Positions 1-7,781 of a stretch of DNA of 64,000 nt are shown here, in pieces. Position numbers and translations under genes: made by a program. The notes below the pieces were generated by a model. It worked only from the letters and a program-made list of their open reading frames with translations, was not told the origin of the DNA and searched no databases. Source of the DNA: Pacificispira sp002696645 (GTDB lineage: Bacteria; Pseudomonadota; Alphaproteobacteria; UBA8366; Aestuariispiraceae); contig NZ_JBLZHU010000001.1 of assembly GCF_048892425.1 (NCBI RefSeq), forward strand, positions 372,001-436,000, read 5' to 3'. Within the stretch, counting starts at the first letter, position 1. Every line of letters begins with the position of its first letter.

Positions 1-373
1 CCGTCGCACTATGGCCTATGCGGCCGGTGGGGCCGGGCTGTTGGGAGGGGTTACTTTGGTGATCCTGTATCTGGCACCGGCTGTGGCCGGAACGGTTTAT
101 TTATACGCTGGTCTGGTCTTCTTGCTGGGGGTTTCCCATTCCGGCGTCCGCATTGGGCGCAAAACCCATATCGTGGATATGGCAGGGAAAGACAAAAAGG
201 CGGAATATGTCGCGCTCAGCAACAGCATCATTGGCGTGCTGTTGCTGATCCTTGGCGTTTTTTCCGGCCTGACCCTGGCGCTGGGGCTGGAATTTGGAAT
301 TGCGGTTCTGTCGATTCTGGCGCTGCTGGGCGCAGGCACAGCCCTGACGATGCGGGATGTTCAAACCGAATAA
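1..373 (+). CDS. MFS transporter, C-terminal part (5' end outside window)
   Basis: The reading frame is open from the first base to a TAA at 371-373, so this is the 3' end of a longer gene; the first in-window ATG (11) is internal. About 123 residues are visible, with four hydrophobic stretches. The segment around GRKTHIVDMAGKDKKAEYVA followed by a Ser-Asn-Ser-Ile-Ile-Gly helix resembles the loop and helix near the C-terminus of major facilitator superfamily transporters, where a conserved Tyr-Val-Ala-(Leu/Val)-Ser-Asn motif precedes a long helix. Substrate cannot be inferred. It converges on the DUF1244 gene with only 10 bp between the stop codons and no obvious terminator hairpin. An alternative is another polytopic membrane protein, since only the tail is visible. 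Confidence 0.6.
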   Translation, partial: RRTMAYAAGGAGLLGGVTLVILYLAPAVAGTVYLYAGLVFLLGVSHSGVRIGRKTHIVDMAGKDKKAEYVALSNSIIGVLLLILGVFSGLTLALGLEFGIAVLSILALLGAGTALTMRDVQTE

Positions 374-383
374 AGTCGCTTGG

Positions 384-692
384 TCAATGGCCTTTATGGC
401 TATCCTGAAAAGCGGACTTCTGTTCCGGTGTGGCTTCTGATTGATATTTTGCCTTCCATTCGGCAAAGGGCATGCCATAGACGATTTCGCGCGCTTCGTC
501 CTTGTCCATATCGATACCCCGTTCCGTCGCAGCTTCGTTATACCAGCGGCTCAGGCAATTGCGGCAGAAGCCCGACAGGTTCATCAGATCGATATTCTGC
601 ACATCTGTCCGTTCGCGCAGATGGTCGCGCAGGCTGCGAAAAGCTGCGGCTTCAAGCTCCAGACGGGTTTGGTCGTCGATTTGCTGCGTCAT
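384..692 (-). CDS. DUF1244 family protein
   Basis: A 102-residue cytosolic protein of the DUF1244 family, a small conserved proteobacterial family of unknown biochemical role. The family signature is visible: the central Phe-Cys-Arg-Asn-Cys-Leu-Ser-Arg-Trp-Tyr segment with a paired Cys motif, followed by Ile-Val-Tyr-Gly-Met-Pro-Phe and a Trp-Lys. Length is normal for the family. The start is supported by a GGGAG ribosome binding site about ten bases upstream on the minus strand. Only 36 bp upstream of the start codon lies the end of a MITE-like element (729-992), so the native promoter may have been displaced or replaced by the insertion. Confidence 0.88.
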   Translation of the reverse strand: MTQQIDDQTRLELEAAAFRSLRDHLRERTDVQNIDLMNLSGFCRNCLSRWYNEAATERGIDMDKDEAREIVYGMPFAEWKAKYQSEATPEQKSAFQDSHKGH

Positions 693-728
693 GAGTGTAT
701 TCTCCCGGTCGGATGATGGGTCTATGCC

Positions 729-992
729 TAGTGTGGTGCGCGGTTATTTGGGATCGCCAGGATCCCTTTATCGGCCTGTCGGCTAGAAGAGAGCGTGCAG
801 GCGATGTGGTTCATCGTCAAGCGCTCTCGACGCCGTCCGATGGGCCGATAATGGGACCAAAGGCGCTGTTTGCGGCGCTCCGGGCCGCGTCGCCTTCCGC
901 TTGCGATGCCCCGCATCTCTTCGCGAAACGCTCCTAACCGGAGCACCGCAAACAGCGTCCTGGTCGATCCCAAATAACCGCGCACCACACTA
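729..992. mobile_element. MITE-like element with 28-bp terminal inverted repeats
   Basis: Positions 729-756 and 965-992 are perfect inverted copies of each other (28 of 28 bases), beginning TAGTGTGGTGCGCGGTTATT. The element starts and ends with TA, which fits a TA target-site duplication as made by IS630/Tc1-mariner-type transposases. Inside, a second imperfect inverted repeat (about 856-883 against 938-964, sharing CGCTGTTTGCGG and GCTCCGG) lets the right part fold into a second hairpin. There is no coding capacity for a transposase, so it would move only with a transposase supplied elsewhere. It fills most of the gap between the DUF1244 start and the 3' end of the YbdK gene and may end transcription from the latter. 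Confidence 0.8.
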
Positions 993-1032
993 ATCTGATA
1001 GGCGCATAATGATTTTCAATGGCGGGTCATTG

Positions 1033-2190
1033 CTAGAGGTCGGCCACCGTCGCTGTGATCAGCCAGTCGACAACTTCCTTGAATGTCTCGCTGTCTGACT
1101 TTCCGGCGGCCTTAGCCGCATTGAACACACGCAATTGATTGTCCGCACTGGTGCCGCGTTGCAGGATCGTGCGGGTATGGGCGACTTCTTCTGTGCAGTC
1201 CAGTCGATCCGCGTCTTCGGCAATCAGTTCCAGGATCTCATCCAGCAGGTCTGGATACGGCACAGTTTGTGTGACACCGAAATCAATCAGCCCCTTGTCC
1301 GCCCCATACCGCTGGGCGCGCCAACGGTTTTCCTGGATCAGCATATTGGAATAATTGCGCCAACGCTGATTCTTGCGCCGCAACCGCTGAAGCATGGAAA
1401 TCAGGCAACTGTACGTCGCCGCCACGGCGATCCCATCATCCAATCGCGTGCAGATATCGGCGATGCGCATTTCCAGGGTCGGGAATTTGAAATGGGGACG
1501 AATGTCCCACCACAGCTTTGATCCATCCTCGATTGCGCCTGCCGCAACCAGGGATTTGACGTGTTTTTCATAATGCGACCAACTGTCAAAATGTTCCGGT
1601 AATCCGGTGCGGGGTAATTCATCAAATACCGCCAGGCGATAACATTTCAGCCCGGTATTGCGGCCCTGCCAAAACGGGGAAGAGGTCGTCAGCACCAACA
1701 GATGGGGCAGGAAATAGGCGATCTGACCCAGCAGGTCGATCCGATGTTCATTATCTGCCACGCCCACATGAACATGCATGCCGCTGATGACCAGCCGCCT
1801 TGCGACTTCCTGCAGATCATTGGCCAGCATCGCATAGCGTTCTTTGTCGGTATGCTGCAGATGGGACCATCGGGCAGTTGGATGGGTGGATGACGCAATG
1901 GGGGCGACACCGCGCTTGCCAGCGGCTTCCGCGACGGCGGTTCGCAAAATGCGCAGGCGGTCCCGTGCCGACTGAATGGAATGACAGATCGCTGTGCCGA
2001 CTTCCACCTGTGCCTTCAGGAATTCCGGCGTCACCATCCCAACATCGTCTTCTGAGACGGTGGCCTTCACTTCTTCGATAATGGCTTCCTGTAGTTCCTG
2101 TTCGCTGACCAATTCGCCGGTCGCAGGATCAACGAGTAGATATTCCTCCTCTATGCCAACGGTATAGGGGGGTGGTTCATAGCGCGCCAT
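1033..2190 (-). CDS. YbdK-type carboxylate-amine ligase (glutamate-cysteine ligase family 2)
   Basis: A 385-residue member of the GCS2 family, ATP-grasp-like enzymes that form an amide between a carboxylate and an amine; E. coli YbdK shows weak glutamate-cysteine ligase activity, and the physiological reaction of most members is not settled. Near the N-terminus is the family motif Val-Gly-Ile-Glu-Glu-Glu-Tyr (residues about 11-17), followed in the middle by Gly-Met-His-Val-His-Val-Gly and later by Trp-Trp-Asp-Ile-Arg-Pro, all typical of the glutamate-cysteine ligase fold. Length is normal. The start has an AAGGTGA ribosome binding site. It lies 13 bp downstream of the N-formylglutamate amidohydrolase on the same strand, so the two are probably co-transcribed and may handle related acyl-amino acids. 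Confidence 0.88.
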   Translation of the reverse strand: MARYEPPPYTVGIEEEYLLVDPATGELVSEQELQEAIIEEVKATVSEDDVGMVTPEFLKAQVEVGTAICHSIQSARDRLRILRTAVAEAAGKRGVAPIASSTHPTARWSHLQHTDKERYAMLANDLQEVARRLVISGMHVHVGVADNEHRIDLLGQIAYFLPHLLVLTTSSPFWQGRNTGLKCYRLAVFDELPRTGLPEHFDSWSHYEKHVKSLVAAGAIEDGSKLWWDIRPHFKFPTLEMRIADICTRLDDGIAVAATYSCLISMLQRLRRKNQRWRNYSNMLIQENRWRAQRYGADKGLIDFGVTQTVPYPDLLDEILELIAEDADRLDCTEEVAHTRTILQRGTSADNQLRVFNAAKAAGKSDSETFKEVVDWLITATVADL

Positions 2191-2203
2191 GGGTCACCTT
2201 TGA

Positions 2204-3022
2204 TTACGATGGATAGCGGGTGAAAAGGCTTGGATCGCCCAAAACCTCGTCCAGGACGGTGGCGATCAATTCGCCAAATTCCCGCTGTCCCGCAGGGCTG
2301 GCGATAATATCCTGGCGTACCTCGAACAGGACATTCGGGCGGCCTTGGGGCAGGGCGTGCGTTTCCACCGTGAAGCCATAGGGATTAAGGCCCGAATAGG
2401 GTTTGTTGTCGCCAATTGTCAGGTCAGGGCGATGCGCCGCCAGGCGCAACAGCACCCGCTCCGCCATGCGCCGGTCGCGATTGGATAAGACACCGATATG
2501 CCACGGGCGCTTCTGATCCAGATAAACATCCGTGCAACTGTGAACGGATATGATGGCCGGATGCGGCTGGCTTTTGGACTTTTGCACAATCGCTTGCTGT
2601 ATTGTATCGTGATAGGGATGGAACAAATCATCGATACGGGCCTGAAGGGCATGTGCGGAAAGGCGGCGGTTGCCGGGTATCACGGCACCGTCATAAATTT
2701 CCCGCACACTGGTGAAATCGTCGGCGGGGCGGTTCAGGTCAATCACCAGGCGGGAATAGCCCGCAATCACGGCTGGCATGTCCAGTCGGTCTGAGATTAC
2801 TTCCGCCATGCCCTGGGCGCCAATGTCATAGGCGATGTGCCGTTTCAGGGTGGCGGGAGGAAGGCCCAGAAAATTAAGGGATTTCGGCACTGCGTTTGAC
2901 GCATGGTCGCATAATATGACACCAGGGCCGGTGCCTTGGGAATTGCGCAGGGTTACTGCTGGCGGGTCTTCCGCACACAGCAGGGCATTGTCATTTCCAG
3001 CAGGGTTACTGAGGCTTCGCAT
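2204..3022 (-). CDS. N-formylglutamate amidohydrolase family protein
   Basis: A 272-residue cytosolic hydrolase of the N-formylglutamate amidohydrolase (FGase) family, zinc-dependent enzymes that remove an acyl group such as formyl from an amino acid. Family motifs are visible: Cys-Asp-His-Ala-Ser-Asn-Ala-Val-Pro near residue 38, Ile-Ser-Val-His-Ser-Cys-Thr, Asn-Lys-Pro-Tyr-Ser-Gly, and a C-terminal Val-Leu-Phe-Glu-Val-Arg-Gln-Asp. The frame stays open further upstream to 3496, but that part overlaps a + strand gene and lacks family features. I chose the ATG at 3022, which gives the usual length, although no good ribosome binding site precedes it. No histidine-degradation genes are nearby, so a hut role is not supported. 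The downstream partner is the YbdK-type ligase. Confidence 0.85.
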   Translation of the reverse strand: MRSLSNPAGNDNALLCAEDPPAVTLRNSQGTGPGVILCDHASNAVPKSLNFLGLPPATLKRHIAYDIGAQGMAEVISDRLDMPAVIAGYSRLVIDLNRPADDFTSVREIYDGAVIPGNRRLSAHALQARIDDLFHPYHDTIQQAIVQKSKSQPHPAIISVHSCTDVYLDQKRPWHIGVLSNRDRRMAERVLLRLAAHRPDLTIGDNKPYSGLNPYGFTVETHALPQGRPNVLFEVRQDIIASPAGQREFGELIATVLDEVLGDPSLFTRYPS

Positions 3023-3130
3023 AGGGTGGAAGTATAGTTGGATTGATGGGATTGAAAAGCTCGGTGGTCGGGGGGCGAATCCCCCATTATGTATGGGTCT
3101 CCATACAGTTTGTTTAGGGAAGTGAGTAGC

Positions 3131-3682
3131 ATGCCTGCGCAAGGTTTTGATGAGAAGAATAGGGAGCGATTTCGGAAAATCGTTGGCGTGATGGAGCGCG
3201 CCACGATTGAGGGCGAACGTGCGGCGGCGCGCGAGGCAGCGGTGCGCATGGCCGCCATTCACGGCATGACCCTGGAAGAAGCGGTCGAAGAATCGCATCC
3301 GGAACGGGATGATGGCCGCCTGAGCGCCGCTGAACGCAAGGCGCGGAGGGATGATTTCGACGCCTGGGCAGCCGCGCGCAATCGTATGACAGAGGCGCAG
3401 GAGCGCGCCGATCGGTATCGCTATGAACAGGCGAAACGAGAGGCCGAGGCAAGGGGGCTGGATAAAGAAACGCCGTCGCGTCGTCCGTCCCAGCAACGTC
3501 GGCCTGAAACCTTTACCCGCAGCTACTATCGCATGACCGATGATGACCGATTCCGGTTGGTCGCAGGATTGTTACGCGACGGTGCCAGCCTGCGCCGGGC
3601 GGCGGACCTGGCGGATGTCTCGACCAATGAAGTCGCGCGGATTTGGATGCTGATGCGCGCGGAAGGGCGTGCCCGACGCTGA
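3131..3682 (+). CDS. Hypothetical protein with C-terminal helix-turn-helix
   Basis: A 183-residue, highly charged cytosolic protein that I do not recognise as a named family. The N-terminal 45 residues, with an Arg/Glu/Ala-rich helix ending in His-Gly-Met-Thr-Leu-Glu-Glu-Ala, vaguely resemble the start of DUF2786-type proteins. The middle (about residues 70-130) is very rich in Arg, Glu and Gln and probably a long helix or disordered. The last 45 residues (Leu-Leu-Arg-Asp-Gly-Ala-Ser-Leu-Arg-Arg-Ala-Ala then Val-Ser-Thr-Asn-Glu-Val) look like a helix-turn-helix. I chose ATG 3131 rather than the in-frame ATG at 3089, because the added 14 residues look non-coding and a GGGA-rich stretch precedes 3131. 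It is followed by a FadR-type regulator on the same strand. Confidence 0.65.
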   Translation: MPAQGFDEKNRERFRKIVGVMERATIEGERAAAREAAVRMAAIHGMTLEEAVEESHPERDDGRLSAAERKARRDDFDAWAAARNRMTEAQERADRYRYEQAKREAEARGLDKETPSRRPSQQRRPETFTRSYYRMTDDDRFRLVAGLLRDGASLRRAADLADVSTNEVARIWMLMRAEGRARR

Positions 3683-3776
3683 TCCTCGAAAAAAGCGGTA
3701 TATCCCTGACAGCGATGCTATTCTTGCCCATTCAGAGGAATTCATTGGTTGGGGCGGTTGGTTAAGGGAGCATATC

Positions 3777-4487
3777 GTGTCGGATGCCGTGAGTGTTCCG
3801 GATCGCCGGGAATCTGTTGCTGACCGTGTGGCGGCGGAAATTCTGAAATTGATCGCAGGGGGCGATATTGAACCCGGATCGAACCTGCCTGCGGAACGAA
3901 AATTATCGGTAATGCTGGGGGTCAGCCGCGTTTCTGTCCGCGCGGCGTTGCAGACGCTGAAGGCGCAGGGATTCATCGACGCCGTGCAAGGGGGCGGCAC
4001 GCGCGTCGTCTGCCGTGCGTCTGGGGCGGATCCCGCTTTGGCGGAACTGGTGCGCCTGGATCGCAGCAATATGCTGGATTTGATGGATTTGCGCTGTGAA
4101 ATCGAAGTCTGGGCCGCGCGTCGGGCCGCGGAATCGATGACCCCGGAAACAGTTTCTATGTTGCGGGAAACTGTGGTCGCAATGACCAGGCCAGGGGCTG
4201 ACAAGGCGGCGCAGGATGTTGCCTTTCACATGGCTTTGGCTAAGGCGTCGGACAGTGTTGTGTACCGGCATCTGCTCAGCCTTGTTCGGGGAACATTGGC
4301 GGAAATGCTGACCTATCACCGAACGGAATTGTTTGCGTCTGCTCAGGACGACGCGACGGTTGTTGCCCAGCATATAGCGATTGTTGAAGCGATTGAGGCA
4401 AAAGATTCGGAAGGGGCCGCCCGTGCCATGCGTGAACATCTCAATTGGGCGCGGGATCATTACTCAAAATCGAACCGGGATCGATAA
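3777..4487 (+). CDS. GntR-family transcriptional regulator, FadR (FCD) subfamily
   Basis: A 236-residue DNA-binding regulator. Residues about 10-75 form the winged helix of GntR proteins, with the hallmark Pro-Ala-Glu-Arg-Lys-Leu and Val-Ser-Arg-Val-Ser-Val-Arg-Ala-Ala-Leu; the rest is the all-helical FCD ligand-binding domain, including Asp-Leu-Arg-Cys-Glu-Ile-Glu and the late His residues usual for its metal/ligand pocket. I prefer the GTG at 3777: it has an AAGGGAG ribosome binding site about eight bases upstream and gives a normal N-terminus. The in-frame ATG at 3669 would add 36 atypical residues and overlap the preceding gene. FCD regulators usually respond to organic acids; the MFS transporter that follows on the same strand is a plausible target, by inference only. 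Confidence 0.87.
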   Translation: MSDAVSVPDRRESVADRVAAEILKLIAGGDIEPGSNLPAERKLSVMLGVSRVSVRAALQTLKAQGFIDAVQGGGTRVVCRASGADPALAELVRLDRSNMLDLMDLRCEIEVWAARRAAESMTPETVSMLRETVVAMTRPGADKAAQDVAFHMALAKASDSVVYRHLLSLVRGTLAEMLTYHRTELFASAQDDATVVAQHIAIVEAIEAKDSEGAARAMREHLNWARDHYSKSNRDR

Positions 4488-4526
4488 CCGATTGCCTGCC
4501 CCCCGGCTTTGAGATAAGTCGCGTGC

Positions 4527-5708
4527 ATGATGAAACTCAGTGATTCCAAAAGTTTTGAACTGGTTGCGGTGATCGGCACGATCTGCGCGTTTTCTTTCTG
4601 TGTCGGGTTCGTCTATCCGGTGATTGCCCTGGCCCTGGAGGCGAAAGGCTATGATGAGGCGGCGATTGGCATCAGCGCGACGGCGACGGGGATTGGTGTT
4701 CTGGTCGCGGGCCTGATGGTGCCCAGTTTGGCCCGTGCGTATGGAACATTTTCCCTGTTGGCGGGCAGTGCGTTGCTGGCAGTCTTCTGTCTTCTGTTGT
4801 TTCCTCTGGTCGACAATTTCACCCTGTGGCTATGCCTTCGTTTCTTTCTTGGGGCAGCGGTTACCGCGCTGTTTTGTGCGGGCGAGGCTTGGATCAATGC
4901 CGTTGCAGAGGATGACAGTCGGGGCCGCACGGTCGCGATTTATGTCGCGGCGATGGCGTCCAGCTTTGCTGCGGGTTCTTTGGCGGTAAAGGCGGTTGGG
5001 TATCAGGGATATACCCCCTATATCCTGGCAAGTTTAGTGATCCTGGTCTGTTTTATACCCATTCTTCCTTTTCATCGCCGTGACCCTTTGTTGGAAGAAG
5101 GAGATACTGCGGGCCGGAAGGGCGTTTTGGTCCGTGTCTTTTACGAAGCCGTGATTCTGATGGTCGTGGTCGGGCTGTTTGGCGTTCTGGATGGGGTGAT
5201 GCTGGGCTTGATGCCGTCCTATGCGCTGTCACAGGGGGTTGGGGATGGCAATGCCTCCCTGCCAATGGCAGCCATGGCAGCGGGGGTCGTGTTGTTCCAG
5301 TTTCCATTGGGATATCTAAGCGACCGGATGTCCCGAACCAGACTTTTGACCATCATCTTGTTCATCGTGGTTGGCTTTGGCCTGGTGGTGCCGGAACTGG
5401 ATCTGACCAAATGGCACGGACTGGTCATAATGGCCTTGTTTGGAGGCGTTTCTTTCGCGCCTTATACATTGGCCTTATCCATCCTGGGGGAACGGTATCG
5501 GGGTCAGAAACTGGCTGCAGGCAGCGCCTTGTTCGCCATTATGTGGGGTATTGGCGGCACCGTTGGTCCAATGGGTTTTGGCGTCGCGATGCAGGAATTG
5601 GGCAGCACGGCCTTGCCTTATGGCTTGTCACTGCTGTTCCTGCTCACCGGGGTGATTTCAGTGTTTGATCGCACTGTTGCTCCCGTTCGGGCAAACAAGG
5701 GGCTGTGA
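4527..5708 (+). CDS. MFS transporter (YcaD-like)
   Basis: A 393-residue inner-membrane protein with about twelve hydrophobic segments, consistent with a complete major facilitator superfamily transporter. The N-terminal part (Gly-Phe-Val-Tyr-Pro-Val-Ile-Ala-Leu, then a Gly-rich helix) and the cytoplasmic Gly-Tyr-Leu-Ser-Asp-Arg-Met-Ser-Arg-Thr-Arg loop at the middle of the C-terminal half are typical of the YcaD-like branch of the drug/metabolite efflux families. Substrate unknown. It starts 39 bp after the FadR-type regulator, on the same strand, suggesting joint transcription or regulation. Its stop is directly next to the stop of the convergent PilZ gene (one base between them), with no room for a terminator. 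Confidence 0.85.
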   Translation: MMKLSDSKSFELVAVIGTICAFSFCVGFVYPVIALALEAKGYDEAAIGISATATGIGVLVAGLMVPSLARAYGTFSLLAGSALLAVFCLLLFPLVDNFTLWLCLRFFLGAAVTALFCAGEAWINAVAEDDSRGRTVAIYVAAMASSFAAGSLAVKAVGYQGYTPYILASLVILVCFIPILPFHRRDPLLEEGDTAGRKGVLVRVFYEAVILMVVVGLFGVLDGVMLGLMPSYALSQGVGDGNASLPMAAMAAGVVLFQFPLGYLSDRMSRTRLLTIILFIVVGFGLVVPELDLTKWHGLVIMALFGGVSFAPYTLALSILGERYRGQKLAAGSALFAIMWGIGGTVGPMGFGVAMQELGSTALPYGLSLLFLLTGVISVFDRTVAPVRANKGL

Positions 5709-5709
5709 G

Positions 5710-6066
5710 TCAGGCGCTGACCAGATTATGTCCCGCATCGATCAGCGTCTTGAATGAAATGCTCCAGTGATCCAGCGGGCGTGAATAAATCACGATCAAG
5801 CCGATCTCGCTGCGGCGCAGAACCTGCCCGTAGATCGGAATGCGGATTTCTTTCTTAGGCGTCGGAAAGATCAACCGCATGGCGATGCCTTGTCCCGGAA
5901 CCAACCAGGACGGGGCTCCGATTACACGAACTGAGGCTTCAGAAATATCCTGAATTCGGGCCTTTGTTTGATCGATTTCCGCCCGCATCTGGGCGACTGT
6001 GTGGCGACGATACCGCCTGCGGTTTGTCGCGCGTGGCTTCTGCTCACGGACATAATTCCAAATCAT
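5710..6066 (-). CDS. PilZ-domain protein
   Basis: A 118-residue cytosolic protein with a single PilZ domain, the family that binds cyclic di-GMP. The first part of the ligand motif, an Arg-rich RxxxR-type stretch (Asn-Arg-Arg-Arg-Tyr-Arg-Arg, residues about 15-21), is followed by Ile-Gln-Asp-Ile-Ser-Glu-Ala-Ser. In classical PilZ proteins the second motif is (D/N)xSxxG; here the last position is Ser instead of Gly, so binding may be altered. A strong AGGAGG ribosome binding site precedes the ATG. It is unlinked to any diguanylate cyclase in view but lies about 4 kb from the T1SS adhesin locus, a type of system that is often regulated by cyclic di-GMP. Confidence 0.72.
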   Translation of the reverse strand: MIWNYVREQKPRATNRRRYRRHTVAQMRAEIDQTKARIQDISEASVRVIGAPSWLVPGQGIAMRLIFPTPKKEIRIPIYGQVLRRSEIGLIVIYSRPLDHWSISFKTLIDAGHNLVSA

Positions 6067-6326
6067 CGGCGCGCCCCTCCTAGGCCTCGTGGATCCGACA
6101 GATAACGCTCCCCTTCTGGGGACGCTGAATCATAGGAATCCCTCACCTCAAAGGCGATGGAAAACTGAAAAATTAGGTAATAGAGTCATAGAGAGTTGAT
6201 AATTATGTCACAGAATCAATGTTTTAGAGTCGTTAACCACAAATTATGGGCATCATGTGCCGCATCAACACCATATGGCGCTAGGGACTCAACAATTTGA
6301 GTCTGGAGTCCCTGACCGCCCTCTCT
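6067..6326. other. AT-rich intergenic region between PilZ gene and amino acid ABC operon
   Basis: No gene is seen. It holds the promoter region of the leftward PilZ gene and the 3' flank of the leftward ABC operon. At 6286-6303 there is a 7-bp inverted repeat (GACTCAA/TTGAGTC), nested in a wider one (GGGACTC at 6284-6290 against GAGTCCC at 6306-6312). It could slow or end transcription from the ABC operon, but no T-run follows it on the minus strand. Confidence 0.5.
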
Positions 6327-7043
6327 CTAGTGTGGTGCGCGTTTAGGGGCGGATGTCGGACGGGCGCGCAAATGGGCATGCCAGTGCTTCTCCCAAATCC
6401 TGAACCCCTGTGTGATCAGAACGACAAGCGCCAGATAGATCACAGCGGCGCTGTAGAGACCTTCCCGAAACACATAGAATTTGCCGTTGATGACGCGCCC
6501 GGCCCCCAGAATATCAATCACGGAAATCGTGGATGCGACGACGGAACCATGCAGCATGAAGATCACTTCATTTGAATAGGCGGGAAGGGCGCGACGAAAG
6601 GCGCTGGGCAGGATGACGCGTCGCATCATGGTAAACCGCGACATGCCACAGGCTTTGGCAGCTTCGACTTCTCCCAACGGGGTCGCCTCAATTGCGCCTC
6701 GGAAAATCTCTGTCGTATAGGCCGCTGTGTTCAAAGAGAAGGCGATTAAGGCGCACCACCAGGCGCTCCTCAAAATCGGCCAGGCGAAGCTGTTCTGGAC
6801 GAATTCAAATTGCCCCATGCCGTAATAGATCAGATAGGCCTGGATCAGCAGCGGCGTTCCCCGGAAGAAGTAAGTGTATCCCCAAATAATGGGACCGAAA
6901 ATGCGATGTCGATCCGCACTGAGAATGGCAAGCGGGATCGATATTATCCCGCCAAACAGCAAGGCCAGCGATACCAGACAGATCGTGTTGATAAGGCCCA
7001 GCAGCAGGAAATCATAATTATCGCTGATCAGGGTGAAATCCAT
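6327..7043 (-). CDS. Polar amino acid ABC transporter permease (HisM type)
   Basis: A 238-residue inner-membrane permease of the histidine/arginine/octopine branch. Several transmembrane segments are visible, and the conserved EAA loop reads Glu-Ala-Ala-Lys-Ala-Cys-Gly-Met-Ser-Arg (around residue 150), which docks on the ATPase. Thr-Pro-Leu-Leu-Ile-Gln near residue 62 is typical of the HisM/ArtM side. It begins 9 bp after the other permease gene ends and is the last gene of the operon; GGAG lies upstream of the start. Oddly, the last codons and the TAG stop coincide with a sequence identical to the first 14 bases of the MITE at 729, so the C-terminal tail (Arg-Ala-Pro-His) appears to derive from a transposon end. 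Confidence 0.88.
   Translation of the reverse strand: MDFTLISDNYDFLLLGLINTICLVSLALLFGGIISIPLAILSADRHRIFGPIIWGYTYFFRGTPLLIQAYLIYYGMGQFEFVQNSFAWPILRSAWWCALIAFSLNTAAYTTEIFRGAIEATPLGEVEAAKACGMSRFTMMRRVILPSAFRRALPAYSNEVIFMLHGSVVASTISVIDILGAGRVINGKFYVFREGLYSAAVIYLALVVLITQGFRIWEKHWHAHLRARPTSAPKRAPH
6328..6341. repeat. Solo copy of a MITE terminal repeat
   Basis: The 14 bases TAGTGTGGTGCGCG are identical to the outer end of the terminal repeat of the element at 729-992 and then diverge (TTTAGGGGCG here against GTTATTTGGG there). No partner end was found within a few hundred bases. It is either a remnant left by a related element or the end of a differently sized relative, and it overlaps the stop codon of the HisM-type permease. 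Confidence 0.5.
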
Positions 7044-7052
7044 GGGCCTCTC

Positions 7053-7745
7053 CTATACGCGCCGAACGCCGGCGGAATATTTCTTTTCCATGGATCGCAG
7101 CACGATTTCCGATACTGCCGTCAGGACCAGGTAGAACAGCAGCGCGGCAAAAAGAAAGGTGAAGGGTTCGCGCAATTTGCGGCCAATTGAATTGGCGTTA
7201 TAAACGATGTCCTGAAGGCCGATAACGCTGACCAGGGCGGTGGTTTTCAACTGCACCAGCCAGTTGTTCGTGAAGCTGGGCAGGGCATAGCGCACTAATT
7301 GCGGCCAGATGATCCGGCGGAATATCAGGGGGCGGCTCATGCCACAGGCAATGCCGGCTTCAATCTGACCATTCGGAATCGACAAAAACGCCCCGCGGAA
7401 TGTCTCGGTATAATAGGCGCCCATGATGAAACCGATGGTGCCAATCCCGGCGCTTAACGGGCTGATTTCTACATAGGTCCAAAGCCCCGTCCATTCGCCC
7501 GCGAAATTCAGAAAGATCTGACCTTCGAAGAAAATAATCAGCATCAATACAAGATCGGGAATACCACGAATAATCGTCGTGTATCCCATGGCCAACCAAT
7601 TCAGAAGAAAATTGGTGGTAAGCTTTGCCCACGCCCCCAGCAGGCCAAATATAGTGGCAATAACCAGGGATCCTAGCCCGACCTGGATGGTCAGCAGTCC
7701 GCCTTTAATAAATATCAGATCCCTGTATTCCCAGATGTTTTCCAT
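7053..7745 (-). CDS. Polar amino acid ABC transporter permease (HisQ type)
   Basis: A 230-residue inner-membrane permease, partner of the preceding-numbered HisM-type gene; the two form the heterodimeric channel of a polar amino acid importer. The segment Tyr-Thr-Thr-Ile-Ile-Arg-Gly-Ile-Pro-Asp-Leu-Val-Leu is the HisQ/ArtQ signature, and the EAA loop reads Glu-Ala-Gly-Ile-Ala-Cys-Gly-Met-Ser-Arg. It lies 85 bp downstream of the binding-protein gene, and that gap carries a terminator-like hairpin (7782-7815), so permease mRNA is probably less abundant than binding-protein mRNA. The ribosome binding site before the ATG at 7745 is weak. Confidence 0.88.
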   Translation of the reverse strand: MENIWEYRDLIFIKGGLLTIQVGLGSLVIATIFGLLGAWAKLTTNFLLNWLAMGYTTIIRGIPDLVLMLIIFFEGQIFLNFAGEWTGLWTYVEISPLSAGIGTIGFIMGAYYTETFRGAFLSIPNGQIEAGIACGMSRPLIFRRIIWPQLVRYALPSFTNNWLVQLKTTALVSVIGLQDIVYNANSIGRKLREPFTFLFAALLFYLVLTAVSEIVLRSMEKKYSAGVRRV

Positions 7746-7781
7746 GGGCTGATCCGATGTCCGAAAAGGGTGGGAAGTCAG

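Noticed and set aside
728..988. Short open frame on the minus strand inside the MITE-like element
   Set aside because: The element is made of nested inverted repeats; the frame has no similarity to a transposase and no ribosome binding site.
3023..3496. N-terminal extension of the N-formylglutamate amidohydrolase
   Set aside because: The added 158 residues overlap a + strand gene and show no family features; ATG 3022 gives the usual length.
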